Shown: positions 34,308-43,392 of the stretch, piece after piece
Layout: every line of letters begins with the position of its first letter
Numbering within the stretch: the first letter of the stretch is position 1
NCBI GenBank assembly: GCA_007121455.1
Contig: SKKN01000027.1
Coordinates: 38,435-102,434, forward strand
Source of the DNA: Gemmatimonadota bacterium
GTDB taxonomy: Bacteria; Gemmatimonadota; Gemmatimonadetes; Longimicrobiales; Gaopeijiaceae
Reading direction: 5' to 3'
Length of the DNA stretch: 64,000 bases
Position numbers and translations under genes: made by a program
Notes under the pieces: model-generated
The model's database searches: none
What the model was told of the DNA's origin: nothing
Seen by the model: the letters and a program-made list of their open reading frames with translations, nothing else

Positions 34308-35885
34308 ATGAATCGGTCCGCTGTCGTCGGCTTCCTCATGCTCGTCCTCATCGCGGCTCCCCTTCCCGCCCAGTCCCAGACACTGGCCACGGACGACCCG
34401 GTGTTGGAGGAGATCTGGGAACAGGCGATGCATCGGTCCCAGACCGAGGGGCTCGCCCAGGTGCTCCTGGACTCGATCGGGCCGCGGCTCACCGGGTCGC
34501 CAGGGATGGACCGGGCCCACGACTGGGCGGTCGAAACCTACACCGAGTGGGGGATCGAGGCCGAGAACCGGCAATATGGAACATGGTTGGGCTGGGACCG
34601 GGGAATCAGCCACATCGATCTCCTGGAACCGCGGGTCCGAAGCCTCGAAGGGATGAACCTCGCGTGGAGCCCCGGAACCGACGGTCCATCGACTGGTGAA
34701 GTGGTCGTTCTTCCCGAGGTGTCCGGGCCGGCGGAGTTCGAAGCATGGCTCTCGGAGGCCGAGGGGAAGTTCGTGATGATCTCTCCAACGCGAGCCACCT
34801 GCCGCCCCGATTCGAATTGGGAAGAGTATGCCACTCCGGAGTCTCTCGAGCGGATGCGCGCCACCCGGCAAGCAAACGCTGAAGCATGGCAGCGCCGGGT
34901 GCAGAACACGGGCGTGGAAGCCTTCGACCTCCCCCTCCACCTGGAGGAAGCGGGAGTTCAGGGAATCGTCACCTTGAACTGGAGCGGGGGATGGGGGGCG
35001 AACCGCGTGTTCAACTCCCGCACCCGTGACGTGCCTACCTTCGAACTCTCGTGTGAGGACTATGGGCTCGTCTTCCGCCTGGCCGAAAATGGACAAGGGC
35101 CGATCCTCCGGATCGACTTCGAGGCCGAGTTCCTGGGCGAAGTACCCGTCTACAATACCATCGCCACCATTCCGGGAACGGAAAGACCCGATGAGTACGT
35201 GATGCTCTCAGCCCACTTCGACTCGTGGGACGGCTCCTCGGGAGCGACGGACAACGGTACCGGAACCGTGCTCATGATGGAGGTGATGAGGATCCTCCGG
35301 GAGGTGTATCCGAACCCGAAGCGCACGATCGTCGTGGGCCACTGGGGAGGCGAGGAGCAGGGGCTGAACGGGTCCCGGGCCTTCGCGGAAGATCACCCGG
35401 AAATCGTCGATAACCTCCAAGCCCTCTTCAATCAGGACAACGGGACCGGAAGGGTCGCGAACATCTCGATGCAGGGATTCGTCGAAGCCGGAACCCACTT
35501 CGCCCGGTGGCTCAGCCAGACCCCGCAGGAGGTGACGCAGCACATCGAGTTCAGCTTTCCAGGTGTGCCTTCCGCCGGTGGAACGGACCACGCCGCGTTC
35601 GTCTGCTGGGGCGCTCCCGCCTTCAGCCTTTCGTCGCTCACCTGGGATTATTTCACCTATACCTGGCACACGAACCGGGATACCTTCGACAAGCTCGTCT
35701 TCGACGACCTGAAGAACAATGCAGTGCTTGTCGCGTCACTCGCATACCTCGCGTCCGAGGATCCCGAGCGCGTCTCGAGAGCCCGTCGTACGGTGATGCC
35801 GCTAAACCCCCAGACGGGACAGCCGATGACATGGCCCTCATGCTCGAGTCCGGCACGGAGCTTCGGCGAAAGTCCGCGGATGTAA
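34308..35885 (+). CDS. Secreted M28-family zinc metallopeptidase
   Basis: This exported aminopeptidase-type enzyme has a signal peptide (AVVGFLMLVLIAAPLPAQSQ), a PA-like insert (about 110-250) and the M28 catalytic domain. The two zinc ions are bound by His/Asp in LSAHFDSWDG, an Asp in GATDNGTGT, the Glu pair in GGEEQGLNGS, an Asp in FNQDNGTGR and the final His in YTWHTNRDT. It has 525 residues. A run of secreted peptidases (also M14 and S9 below) suggests growth on protein. The C-terminus (MTWPSCSSPARSFG) is Cys/Ser-rich but in keeping with relatives. Confidence 0.9.
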   Translation: MNRSAVVGFLMLVLIAAPLPAQSQTLATDDPVLEEIWEQAMHRSQTEGLAQVLLDSIGPRLTGSPGMDRAHDWAVETYTEWGIEAENRQYGTWLGWDRGISHIDLLEPRVRSLEGMNLAWSPGTDGPSTGEVVVLPEVSGPAEFEAWLSEAEGKFVMISPTRATCRPDSNWEEYATPESLERMRATRQANAEAWQRRVQNTGVEAFDLPLHLEEAGVQGIVTLNWSGGWGANRVFNSRTRDVPTFELSCEDYGLVFRLAENGQGPILRIDFEAEFLGEVPVYNTIATIPGTERPDEYVMLSAHFDSWDGSSGATDNGTGTVLMMEVMRILREVYPNPKRTIVVGHWGGEEQGLNGSRAFAEDHPEIVDNLQALFNQDNGTGRVANISMQGFVEAGTHFARWLSQTPQEVTQHIEFSFPGVPSAGGTDHAAFVCWGAPAFSLSSLTWDYFTYTWHTNRDTFDKLVFDDLKNNAVLVASLAYLASEDPERVSRARRTVMPLNPQTGQPMTWPSCSSPARSFGESPRM

Positions 35886-35893
35886 CGTGCCCT

Positions 35894-36175
35894 TCAGACG
35901 CCTGTCGAGGGAGTGCGGTGACGTTCGTCCGGGAGGCCGGGTGATGGAGGACTTCTCGTTCTTCCTGCCTTCCGCGCGGGCCCGCTCCAGCGACACGACA
36001 TGCACCACCGCCATTCGAGCCAGGGTGCGAGGAGACGGAGCCGGTTCCGAACCGGCACCGTCTCCTCGAAGCAGGCGGGACACGCCCTCACCGGCCGGAT
36101 CACGAGGAGTCCGAGAACCGCGACGGCAAGGAGCCGAATGACCACGAGTGCCATGAGGACGCTGAAGACGAGCAT
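35894..36175 (-). CDS. Small membrane protein with a zinc-ribbon-like CxxC pair
   Basis: The 93-residue frame has an N-terminal membrane helix (VFSVLMALVVIRLLAVAVLGLLV), then CPACFEETVPVRNR, a Trp-rich linker APWLEWRW, and CMSCRWSGPARK. The CPxC...CMxC pair suggests a zinc ribbon on a membrane anchor. A 35-base near-perfect palindrome lies within the coding region between the two CxxC motifs. There is no clear ribosome site and the last 25 residues look like low complexity, so the real end or start may differ. It is antisense to nothing else and fills the gap between the M28 and PspC genes. Confidence 0.5.
   Translation of the reverse strand: MLVFSVLMALVVIRLLAVAVLGLLVIRPVRACPACFEETVPVRNRLRLLAPWLEWRWCMSCRWSGPARKAGRTRSPPSPGLPDERHRTPSTGV
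36031..36065. repeat. 35-base near-perfect palindrome
   Basis: Arms 36031-36046 and 36050-36065 pair over 16 positions with one mismatch around a CCG loop (GGAGACGGAGCCGGTT against AACCGGCACCGTCTCC). It sits inside the small membrane-protein gene. No T-run follows, so it is not a standard terminator. Confidence 0.7.
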
Positions 36176-36352
36176 AGTACCCGGCCCGAGAGGGAACAGG
36201 GTAGCGGTGCGACGACCGAGTGCTTCGATCTCCAGTTTCGACCCTTCATGGCGCCGATGTCAACGGGCTTCGGCCCCGCCACCCCTTCGCGCGACCAAGC
36301 GCCTTTCGCGGCCGATCCCCCAGGAACTCGGTCGCCCCCTGGAGGAGCCCTC

Positions 36353-36568
36353 ATGAATGAGCCGAACGAGTTCCCCGCTGTGATCTACCGCTCGAGAGAC
36401 GACCGGGTTCTCGCTGGCGTCGTGGGAGGGTTCGCGAGGAGATGGGGCGTCTCGTCGACCCGCCTTCGTGTAGCCTACGTCCTTCTATCGATCGCCTCGG
36501 CCGCCTTTCCCGGGATCATCCTCTACATCGTGCTCTGGTTCCTCTTCCCGGAGGAACGACCGTCGTGA
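36353..36568 (+). CDS. PspC-domain protein
   Basis: This is a compact 71-residue PspC domain: IYRSRDDRVLAGVVGGFARRWGVSSTRLRVAYVLLS with one membrane helix ending GIILYIVLWFLFPEE. PspC proteins sense or respond to inner-membrane stress; a stand-alone short form like this is common outside enterobacteria. GGAGGAGCCC precedes the ATG. Its last 46 bases overlap, tail to tail, the end of the FkbM gene on the other strand. Confidence 0.9.
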   Translation: MNEPNEFPAVIYRSRDDRVLAGVVGGFARRWGVSSTRLRVAYVLLSIASAAFPGIILYIVLWFLFPEERPS

Positions 36569-37323
36569 GCTCCAGCTACTCGCGCGAGTAGCTCCACTTC
36601 ACCGGGACGCTCCCCCTCGCTGAGCACCGTCCACTCGTATCCGGCTTCGGTGAGGATCGCCGTGCATGCGTCGTGGACTTCCACTCCGTGCGTAGCGAGG
36701 AAAAGGGCGGGATGGTGGCGATCCAGGATCGATCGCGCCCCCTGAAGGACGACGAGCTCGCCTCCTTCCACGTCCACCTTGATGAAGTCCGGAGGGGGCA
36801 GTTCACCGGAGGCCACCAGGTCATCGAGGGAAACGAGGGGGACGGAGAGGCGACCGTCCTCCGCCAGCCGTCCGGTTCCGGACCCTCGGTCTTCGTCGAA
36901 GAGGGCTCGACCGGTGCGCTCTCCTACGGCTGACTCCACGACCCGGATGTTCTCCGTCCGGTTCACCTTCATGTGGATTCGGAGGAATCGCAGATTCAAA
37001 CCTCTCGGCTCGAATGCGACCACGAGACCCGTGGCTCCCACTCGACCGGAGGCGAGGATCGCAGTGTATCCGACGTGCGCCCCCACGTCGTAGACGACAT
37101 CGCCTTCACCCAGCTCCCTCGCCATCGCCTCGGACTTCTCGGACTTGAAATTCCCCCGGAGAAACCGGGTCCCACTCATCGGGGACCAACGCCGGCCCTG
37201 CAGCGGCCCCGACCGAATCCGAATGGTTAGCGGCGCGAGTAGCCGCTTGAAGAGGTGCCGGATTCGAAGCCTGATACCCGAACCCGTCCTGCCCTCCTTC
37301 GCCTGCTGGGAATCATCCGCCAC
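36523..37323 (-). CDS. FkbM-family methyltransferase
   Basis: This SAM-dependent O-methyltransferase is of the type used on sugars and natural products. The 266 residues include the SAM loop VVYDVGAHVGYTAILAS, the acidic strand VVAFEPRGLN, NIRVVESAVGERTG, and the FkbM-typical DFIKVDVEGGELVVLQGA. The basic N-terminus (IRHLFKRLLAP) is not a signal peptide. There is no glycosyl or capsule cluster around it, so the acceptor is unknown. Its 3' end overlaps the PspC gene in convergent orientation. Confidence 0.88.
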   Translation of the reverse strand: MADDSQQAKEGRTGSGIRLRIRHLFKRLLAPLTIRIRSGPLQGRRWSPMSGTRFLRGNFKSEKSEAMARELGEGDVVYDVGAHVGYTAILASGRVGATGLVVAFEPRGLNLRFLRIHMKVNRTENIRVVESAVGERTGRALFDEDRGSGTGRLAEDGRLSVPLVSLDDLVASGELPPPDFIKVDVEGGELVVLQGARSILDRHHPALFLATHGVEVHDACTAILTEAGYEWTVLSEGERPGEVELLARVAGAHDGRSSGKRNQSTM

Positions 37324-37350
37324 GCAGCCTCCTTCCGCTCGGCGCCAGGA

Positions 37351-37371
37351 CCCCTCCCGTAAAAGGAGGGG
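37351..37371. terminator. Hairpin downstream of the OmpA lipoprotein gene
   Basis: CCCCTCC (37351-37357) and GGAGGGG (37365-37371) form a 7-base stem with loop CGTAAAA, 145 bases after the OmpA-family stop. There is no T-run on the transcribed strand, so termination is only suggested. Confidence 0.3.
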
Positions 37372-37515
37372 CCCGGGCGGCTTGGACGCTCACGTGGAAG
37401 GAATCGCGCCCCGTCGGTTCGAAGGCAACCTCAGCCGCTGCTTCCCTTCCCGTCACCGCTTCCGTCAGGAGACCGCCCTGAGGGAAAGGAGTTGCCGCCC
37501 TCGACCCGTCTGCCT

Positions 37516-38190
37516 CTAATGTGGCGCCACCGTCACGACCGGAAGGCCTTCCGAAGGTCCGAAGTCGATGACCATAGCAACCCGGCGATTCTGCCAACCG
37601 TCCTCACCCGGGCCACTTGCTCCCGGAACGATCTGACGTTCCGGAGCCTCTCCGTAGCTCACGGCCCGCATCCGCTCCAACGACAGTCCAGAACGGACGA
37701 GCTCCTCCTTCACGGCCTCGGCACGTCGCTCACCGAGCTGAATGTTGTACTGCGGATCCCCCGCGGGATCCGTGAACCCCTCCACCGTGATGACGGCATC
37801 CCCGTAGTATTCGCGCACCACCGCGGCAAAGCGGTCGAGGACCTCCCGATCTTCATCGCGCACACTCGCGTCGTCGAATGCGAAATGCACAGGAGCATTG
37901 AAGCGGATCGCCGTCTCGAAGCGCTCCACCGTCACCTGAAACTCGTCACGGAGCTCGCCCAGCTCCATCTCGAGCGATGCGAGACGGTGCTCCATGCGGT
38001 CCTCGAGGCTCCGGATCTCCTCGCTCAGGCGCCGCTCTACCGCTTCGTCGCCCTCGCGCATCTCCTCACGGACCTGCTCTAGCTCGGAAGCGAGCTCATC
38101 CCGGTTCACATGAGCACAGGCAGCCGTCGTGAATAGCACTGCGAGTACCAGGAATCCTCCTGCCGACCTCCACCTCTCGACTCCCCACAT
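37516..38190 (-). CDS. OmpA-family peptidoglycan-binding lipoprotein
   Basis: This is an anchored envelope protein. The 224 residues have a lipoprotein signal (FLVLAVLFTTAACAH), a Glu/Arg-rich coiled coil (about residues 28-80: ELEQVREEMREGDEAVERR), then an OmpA-like domain with HFAFDDASVRDEDREVLDRFA, VEGFTDPAGDPQYNIQLGERRAE (the Asp and Arg that hold diaminopimelate) and QNRRVAMVIDFG. The coiled coil in place of a barrel suggests an Lpp/Pal-like spacer. GAGGAGGATC precedes the ATG. Confidence 0.9.
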   Translation of the reverse strand: MWGVERWRSAGGFLVLAVLFTTAACAHVNRDELASELEQVREEMREGDEAVERRLSEEIRSLEDRMEHRLASLEMELGELRDEFQVTVERFETAIRFNAPVHFAFDDASVRDEDREVLDRFAAVVREYYGDAVITVEGFTDPAGDPQYNIQLGERRAEAVKEELVRSGLSLERMRAVSYGEAPERQIVPGASGPGEDGWQNRRVAMVIDFGPSEGLPVVTVAPH

Positions 38191-38520
38191 GTTTCGATCC
38201 TCCTCGTGCGTCGCCCGCATTCCGGTTCGCCACACCCGGTCCGCGCATGATGAACTCGCGTGGTCCGGGGTCGGCATGTGTCGCTCGAAACGATAGGGAG
38301 GGGGCAAGTGCGGTGCCATGAGAAGTGGGCCCGGGGCTCGCGGCGGATCGAAGAGGCCTGGCGCGCACTTCCCCGTTCCCACCCTTTCGGGCTCAATCCA
38401 GAGGAGCCGGCCTTCTCGCACCAGAAGAGTGCAACACTGCACCGAGTTGGAACGAACCAGGGCCGCCGGCACCGGGATCCGGCACCGACGACCCTGAAGG
38501 ACCGCGCGGCGAAGGGAGGG
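38191..38520. other. Intergenic region between the M14 peptidase and OmpA lipoprotein genes
   Basis: These 330 bases lie between two leftward genes. I see no coding frame or RNA gene. GC-rich repeats GCCGG...CCGGC around 38467-38490 could form a terminator hairpin for the peptidase gene. The OmpA promoter should also be here but no good -35/-10 pair stands out. Confidence 0.5.
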
Positions 38521-41385
38521 TCAGTGACCGGCGCCCTCGACCTGAAGCTCAGATTCCAGTTCCTCGTTCGTGAGGACGGCACCGGGCTCGAGGCCGACAT
38601 CCAGATGGTTCCAGTTCATAATCGCATTCCAGACGAAGGCGAAGCTTCCCCGGGTGTTGTTCCGGTGCAGGGCCCGGAAGCCGAAGAGGACGAGGTGACC
38701 CTCGCCCATCGGGAGGGAGAGAAGGCCCGGCTGACCCGCGAGATGCTCACGTCCGATCACGAGGCCGCTCTTGAAGAGATCGTCCGCGTCGGAGTATCGG
38801 ATCAGAACATTCCCCTCCCTCTGCTCGCTTACCCCGTAGTAGGGTCCGAACCGGTTCATGAGCGCAAGGCCCTCGTCGTATCCGTACAGAATCGGGTGGT
38901 CGGGCCGCTCGACCCGCGCCCCGACGATCGAGCCGGGGATGAAGATCTCCTCCGGCTCCTCGAGGCTCACCCCCCGGACGAGCCCGAAGTCCACGGGGAC
39001 CCGTGCCGCCGAGCCGAGTGCGATCAGCGTACCTCCGTCGAGGATGAAGTTGCGAAGCGCTGCCAGGCCCTCGTAGCCCATTCCTCCGGTGATGTCCTCC
39101 GCGCTCGCCGGGTAGCCCAGCGAGGGGAAGTCCTCGGAAGGCATGTACGACAGCGCACCATCGCCCGGGTCGACCCCTTCGAAGATCTCCCGGGCAGTCG
39201 AGCCGCGTCCCTGTTCAGGGAACAGGATCACGTCGAACCGGCTCGCAAGCTCACCCTCTCCAAGCCGGGTTTCGGGAAAATAAGTATAGGGAACGCCCAT
39301 GCCATCGAGCGTCAGCCGGATCGAGCCGTCATCCTGGGTGTTCCGCCAGGAATGGAGGAGCGCGATACGGGGGAGTTCCTGGCGGTGACGGTCCACTGGG
39401 TCCACCGCTGCCGCGGAGGCCCCCACGACCTCGATGCCGAAGCGGTCCGCCCACGCCTCCACGTCGGCCCGGTTCATCTCACCGGCGGGAATCAGCCAGG
39501 CGCCGGGGCCAAAGCTTTCATCCCCCGGCACGTCCATTGCCTCCTGGGCTGCATAGAGCTCGATGTCGCCGAGTTCGAATCGCGCCTGGAGCGTCAGGTA
39601 GGAGGCGTCGTACCGCGCCACCCACCAATCCGGGTCCGCGGTGCCGGCAGCCCGGATCTCGCCCGGCATCCGAACCTCTGCCACCTCGGTCATCGAGAGG
39701 TCCAGGACAGAAGGGTCATCCACCTCGTACGCGACGATGTTATAGAGCAGGGGGAACGTCCACGCGACGTCGTCATACGGGCGCGGGGCGTCCTCGGGAA
39801 ACTCCTGAACTTCCATCAGGTTCTTCACGAAGTGACGGTACGGCTGATCCATGCGGACCACGAAGTCACCCGATGCCACATCCACATCCCCGAAGGTCCC
39901 GGTCCCATCCGCCCGGTGTACCTCGATCCCCTGCCGAAGGAAGAGGTTCAGCATCTGCTCCGCGTTGGCCTTCCGCACCTGTTCCGACGGGATCACCCAT
40001 GCATGCGGAGCCTCGGCGCTTCCAGCCTGCACCGCCTGCTCGTTCTTGATCCGGTAGTTGCGAAGCACGTCTTCACGGTTCGTCGCGACGAGGTGCAGCG
40101 AGTGGAGAACCCCGGACTGTGCGTAGTTGATGTTGTTCCTCAGCGACCAGATCACCTCCGGATACGGAGGGTTCGCCCGAAACCACTCCTCCGACGTCCG
40201 CCCTGCGCCCACCGTCTGCTCCATGGTGATCGGGACGGAATGGTTGAACGTCTCGTAGAAGCGGCCGATCGCGTTTCGGTTGTTCGCGATCCAGAAGAGG
40301 TAGGCGGGATTCCATCCATCATAGAAATCGTGCGTCCATACCCCCGGCATCCCCAACGCAGTGAGGGACGTCACCTCGTAGTGAGAGATCCACTGCCATT
40401 CGTGCCGGGTGACGGCCGGCACATTCGGATTGTATGGCCCGGTGCCGCTCGAGACGTAGAGGAATGGCACGGATTCGTGGAGGTCGATCGTGATTGGAAA
40501 CTTCCAGTCTTCGAAGAGGTCGACCATCTCCTGATAGAGCCTCAAGGTGAGCTGGAGGCCGTCCCGGTTGTTGTCGTGACGCACATAGCTTCCCCAGAAG
40601 GGCGGCCCCACGATCCGATCCCACTTCTCCTCGATGAGATCCGAGTTGAATCGGTACCAGTCGATCACCCGGTTCCGACCATCGGGGTCGGTTGCGGGAA
40701 CGATGAACAGGATCGCATCGTCCCGGATCCGCTGGATCATCGGATCTTCCGAGACCGCGACACGGTACGCGAGCTCGACGGCCACCTCCGGATGTCCCGT
40801 TTCAGGGGAATGGAGCCCCGCGTACACGAGGTGGATGACCGGCAACTCCGCAATGAGCTGGTCCGCTTCGTCCCGGGTCGTGCTTCTCGGGTCGGTGAGG
40901 CGACGGTACCCGTCACGGACCTCATCGAGACGAGCGAGATTCTCCTCGCTTCCCACCTTCACGAGCGCGAAAGGATTTCCCTCTTCGGAATCGCCCAGGT
41001 ACTCCATTTCCACGCGTGGCGAGCTTTCGGCGAGCGCCTCATAATATGCATAGAGCTCATCGACACGATGCAGGTGCCCCGGCAGACCGGAGGCGTAGCC
41101 CCAGTGATCCCTCGGCGAGACGACCGTTGGGTCGTACGGCAGATGGTCGACTCGCTCGTTCGTGAACTCCTCTGCGGTCGTCCAACTGAGGATCTCCCGC
41201 GTCGCGGCGGTGTCCACCGGTTGGCCCCACGGCGTCGTTTCAGGGATGCCTCGTTCCGACCACCAGTCGAACTCCTGGGGCACCGGGGGCTCGGCGTTCT
41301 GTGCCGCCAATGTGGCCGGCGCGACGCCGAAGGAGATGATGAAGAAGGCAAGAAACACCTCTCCTGAAATTCGGATCGGTTTCAT
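38521..41385 (-). CDS. Secreted M14-family zinc carboxypeptidase, large form
   Basis: This exported protein has 954 residues, a signal peptide (VFLAFFIISFGVAPATLAAQ) and an M14 domain in the first half: zinc ligands His and Glu in GLHSPETGHPE, then substrate-binding YVRHDNNRDG and the third ligand in TIDLHESVPF. The catalytic glutamate region is less clear. The C-terminal half (from about residue 560) resembles the glutamine-amidotransferase-like fold often attached to this family (DVILFPEQGRG, GTLIALGSAARV). It is probably periplasmic or cell-surface. The ATG at 41385 was chosen because the signal peptide begins there; the upstream frame is not protein-like. Confidence 0.88.
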   Translation of the reverse strand: MKPIRISGEVFLAFFIISFGVAPATLAAQNAEPPVPQEFDWWSERGIPETTPWGQPVDTAATREILSWTTAEEFTNERVDHLPYDPTVVSPRDHWGYASGLPGHLHRVDELYAYYEALAESSPRVEMEYLGDSEEGNPFALVKVGSEENLARLDEVRDGYRRLTDPRSTTRDEADQLIAELPVIHLVYAGLHSPETGHPEVAVELAYRVAVSEDPMIQRIRDDAILFIVPATDPDGRNRVIDWYRFNSDLIEEKWDRIVGPPFWGSYVRHDNNRDGLQLTLRLYQEMVDLFEDWKFPITIDLHESVPFLYVSSGTGPYNPNVPAVTRHEWQWISHYEVTSLTALGMPGVWTHDFYDGWNPAYLFWIANNRNAIGRFYETFNHSVPITMEQTVGAGRTSEEWFRANPPYPEVIWSLRNNINYAQSGVLHSLHLVATNREDVLRNYRIKNEQAVQAGSAEAPHAWVIPSEQVRKANAEQMLNLFLRQGIEVHRADGTGTFGDVDVASGDFVVRMDQPYRHFVKNLMEVQEFPEDAPRPYDDVAWTFPLLYNIVAYEVDDPSVLDLSMTEVAEVRMPGEIRAAGTADPDWWVARYDASYLTLQARFELGDIELYAAQEAMDVPGDESFGPGAWLIPAGEMNRADVEAWADRFGIEVVGASAAAVDPVDRHRQELPRIALLHSWRNTQDDGSIRLTLDGMGVPYTYFPETRLGEGELASRFDVILFPEQGRGSTAREIFEGVDPGDGALSYMPSEDFPSLGYPASAEDITGGMGYEGLAALRNFILDGGTLIALGSAARVPVDFGLVRGVSLEEPEEIFIPGSIVGARVERPDHPILYGYDEGLALMNRFGPYYGVSEQREGNVLIRYSDADDLFKSGLVIGREHLAGQPGLLSLPMGEGHLVLFGFRALHRNNTRGSFAFVWNAIMNWNHLDVGLEPGAVLTNEELESELQVEGAGH

Positions 41386-41960
41386 GCTTCGGCACTCCAG
41401 CGTGAAGGGGAACGGGGGGCGGAGCCTCCCGTTCGTTTCTTGAATCAGGCTGCCGGCCTCGAGCCCGATGGAGCTAAGATGGATCGATCCGGCGAGATGC
41501 CACACGAGTCGGTGGATGCCGTGGACCGGAGCGCGCGGATCCTGCGGGGGCAGTGGCTTCGGCCACCTCACTCCCCAGTATGATCACCATATGTTCGACA
41601 AATGGTGAGGGTCAAGCACGAAAACGGTACCGGCGTGAGCGATCGATGTTGCGGCCTGCGTTCGTCGGGCCCATCCTCACGGATTCCCATCAACGTTTTT
41701 CACGGATGAACCGTCGTAACTGAAACGGCTCGATCCACCTTCGGACGTAAGATTCGAACGAATCGTACAGGGTCCAGCATACTCGATCACGGCTCGGATG
41801 TTCGTACCCTTTGGATGGAGAAACGCTCGATGTCCCACCGCGACTGCCGCATCACCGCCGCGAGGCTCTCGAGACCGGTGGGCATCGGCGAATCAGGATT
41901 CATCCTCTCCGGGCACGTTGGTGAGGGGAAACCCGGCCGGCGCCGCGTGAGGGGGCAACG
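41386..41960. other. Divergent intergenic region, M14 peptidase / NTT-like transporter
   Basis: There are 575 bases between two divergent starts. The middle (about 41580-41800) is clearly A/T-richer than the rest of the window and is the likely promoter zone for both genes. It holds a small palindrome ATTCGAACGAAT near 41752-41763. I see no tRNA cloverleaf, no open frame worth naming and no repeat array. The part after 41810 is GC-rich leader for the rightward gene. Confidence 0.6.
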
Positions 41961-43334
41961 ATGAGCGAGTCGATCGGACGGCTGCTCCGACGGGCCGTCG
42001 TCGTTCGGGACGAGGAGGTCTTCGCTCTCCTCTGGTCCTTCGCCTACCACTTCTTCGTGCTGGCGGCATACTTCGTCATCCGCCCGATCCGGGACGAGAT
42101 GGGAGTGGCCGGCGGTGTCGAAAACCTGGCCTGGCTCTTCACGGGAACCCTGGCGGGGATGCTCCTCCTCCATCCGGTCTTCACGGCACTCGTCTCGCGC
42201 TACCCGCGCAGAATCTTCGTGCCCTGGATCTACCGGTTCTTCATCGTGAACCTGCTGGTCTTCTTCCTGCTCTTCACGCTGGCAGATGCAACGCAAGGCG
42301 TGTGGGTTGGCCGAATCTTCTTCATCTGGACGAGTGTCTTCAACCTCTTCGTCGTCTCGGTATTCTGGTCCTTCATGGCCGACGTGTACCGGCCGGCTCA
42401 GGGAAAGCGACTCTTCGGGATCGTCGCGGTGGGAGGCACGGTCGGGGCGCTCACCGGCTCGACGATCACCGCTTTCCTCGTATCCCACCTCGGGCCCGTC
42501 AACCTGCTCCTCGTCTCCGCGCTCATCCTGGAAATGGCCGGGCGGGCGTCCCGAATTCTCGAGGGGCACGAGGAGGATCTGCACCGCGTCGCGGAAGAGG
42601 ATCCGGAGGTGGGAGAGAGGGCGGAAGCTGGAGCGATTCCGCCCGAAGAACGGCAGGAGGAGATCATCGGAGGCGGAATCCTCGACGGAATCCGACATGT
42701 GGCACGGTCCCCGTACCTCCTCGGGATTGCTGGGCTCATGGTCTTCTTCACCATCGTGTCGACCTTCCTCTACTTCCACCTGATGGCGATCGTGGAGTCC
42801 GTCTATCCGGACGACCCGGAGGGACGTACCCGCCTGTTTGCGATCATGGAGGTGGCGACCCAGTCACTCACCCTGGTGACGCAGATCTTCCTGACCGGGA
42901 GGATCCTGAAGTGGCTTGGGGTGGGACTCGCCCTCGCCTTCCTCCCGCTCGTGAGCATGGCAGGGTTCGGAATCCTTGCGACCGCACCGATCCTCCTCGT
43001 CGTCGTCGTTTTCCAGGTGCTGCGGAGAGCCGGTAATTTTGCGATCCAGCGTCCGGCCCGGGAGGTCCTCTACACCGTCCTCCCCCGAACGGACAAGTAC
43101 AAGTCGAAGAACTTCAACGACACCTTCGTCTACCGTGCCGGAGACCAGGTGGGAGCATGGTCCTACACGGCGATGGGATGGATGGGCATCGGCCTTTCGG
43201 GTCTCGCCTTTTCGATGGTTCCGCTTTCCGCACTCTGGCTCGTGCTCGCCATCTGGCTCGGCAAGCGCTACCGGGAGATCCATGCCGGCGAAAAGCCAGC
43301 GACGCCGGCCGAGCCCGTCTCCGGCCCCGCCTGA
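41961..43334 (+). CDS. NTT (ADP/ATP translocase-like) family transporter
   Basis: This 12-helix membrane protein has 457 residues. The layout follows bacterial NTT/Npt-like proteins: FHHFFVLAAYFVIRPIRDEMG-type first helix (here AYHFFVLAAYFVIRPIRDE), VFNLFVVSVFWSFMADVY, QGKRLFGIVAVGGTVGAL, then RPAREVLYTVLPRTDKYKSKNFNDTF and a final basic tail. The best-known family members exchange ATP for ADP in intracellular parasites; free-living homologues of this kind have unproven substrates, so I do not name one. The hydrophilic loop at about 195-240 is Glu-rich. Confidence 0.75.
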   Translation: MSESIGRLLRRAVVVRDEEVFALLWSFAYHFFVLAAYFVIRPIRDEMGVAGGVENLAWLFTGTLAGMLLLHPVFTALVSRYPRRIFVPWIYRFFIVNLLVFFLLFTLADATQGVWVGRIFFIWTSVFNLFVVSVFWSFMADVYRPAQGKRLFGIVAVGGTVGALTGSTITAFLVSHLGPVNLLLVSALILEMAGRASRILEGHEEDLHRVAEEDPEVGERAEAGAIPPEERQEEIIGGGILDGIRHVARSPYLLGIAGLMVFFTIVSTFLYFHLMAIVESVYPDDPEGRTRLFAIMEVATQSLTLVTQIFLTGRILKWLGVGLALAFLPLVSMAGFGILATAPILLVVVVFQVLRRAGNFAIQRPAREVLYTVLPRTDKYKSKNFNDTFVYRAGDQVGAWSYTAMGWMGIGLSGLAFSMVPLSALWLVLAIWLGKRYREIHAGEKPATPAEPVSGPA

Positions 43335-43345
43335 TCGCGGGACGC

Positions 43346-43384
43346 ATGGGGGGCGCGGCGCTCGCAGGCACCGCGCCTTCCCAT
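43346..43384. terminator. Bidirectional hairpin between the NTT-like gene and lhr
   Basis: ATGGG and GGCGCGG (43346-43350, 43352-43358) pair with CCGCGCC and CCCAT (43371-43377, 43380-43384), giving a 12-pair interrupted stem with a 12-base loop. It occupies the 58-base gap between two converging genes, which is the main reason to call it a terminator; there is no T-run. Confidence 0.5.
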
Positions 43385-43392
43385 CGGCTCGT

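Noticed and set aside
38260..41367. 1035-codon open frame on the plus strand
   Set aside because: It is the antisense shadow of the M14 peptidase gene. Its translation is rich in Arg/His/Pro/Glu with no motifs or signal, as GC-rich shadows are.
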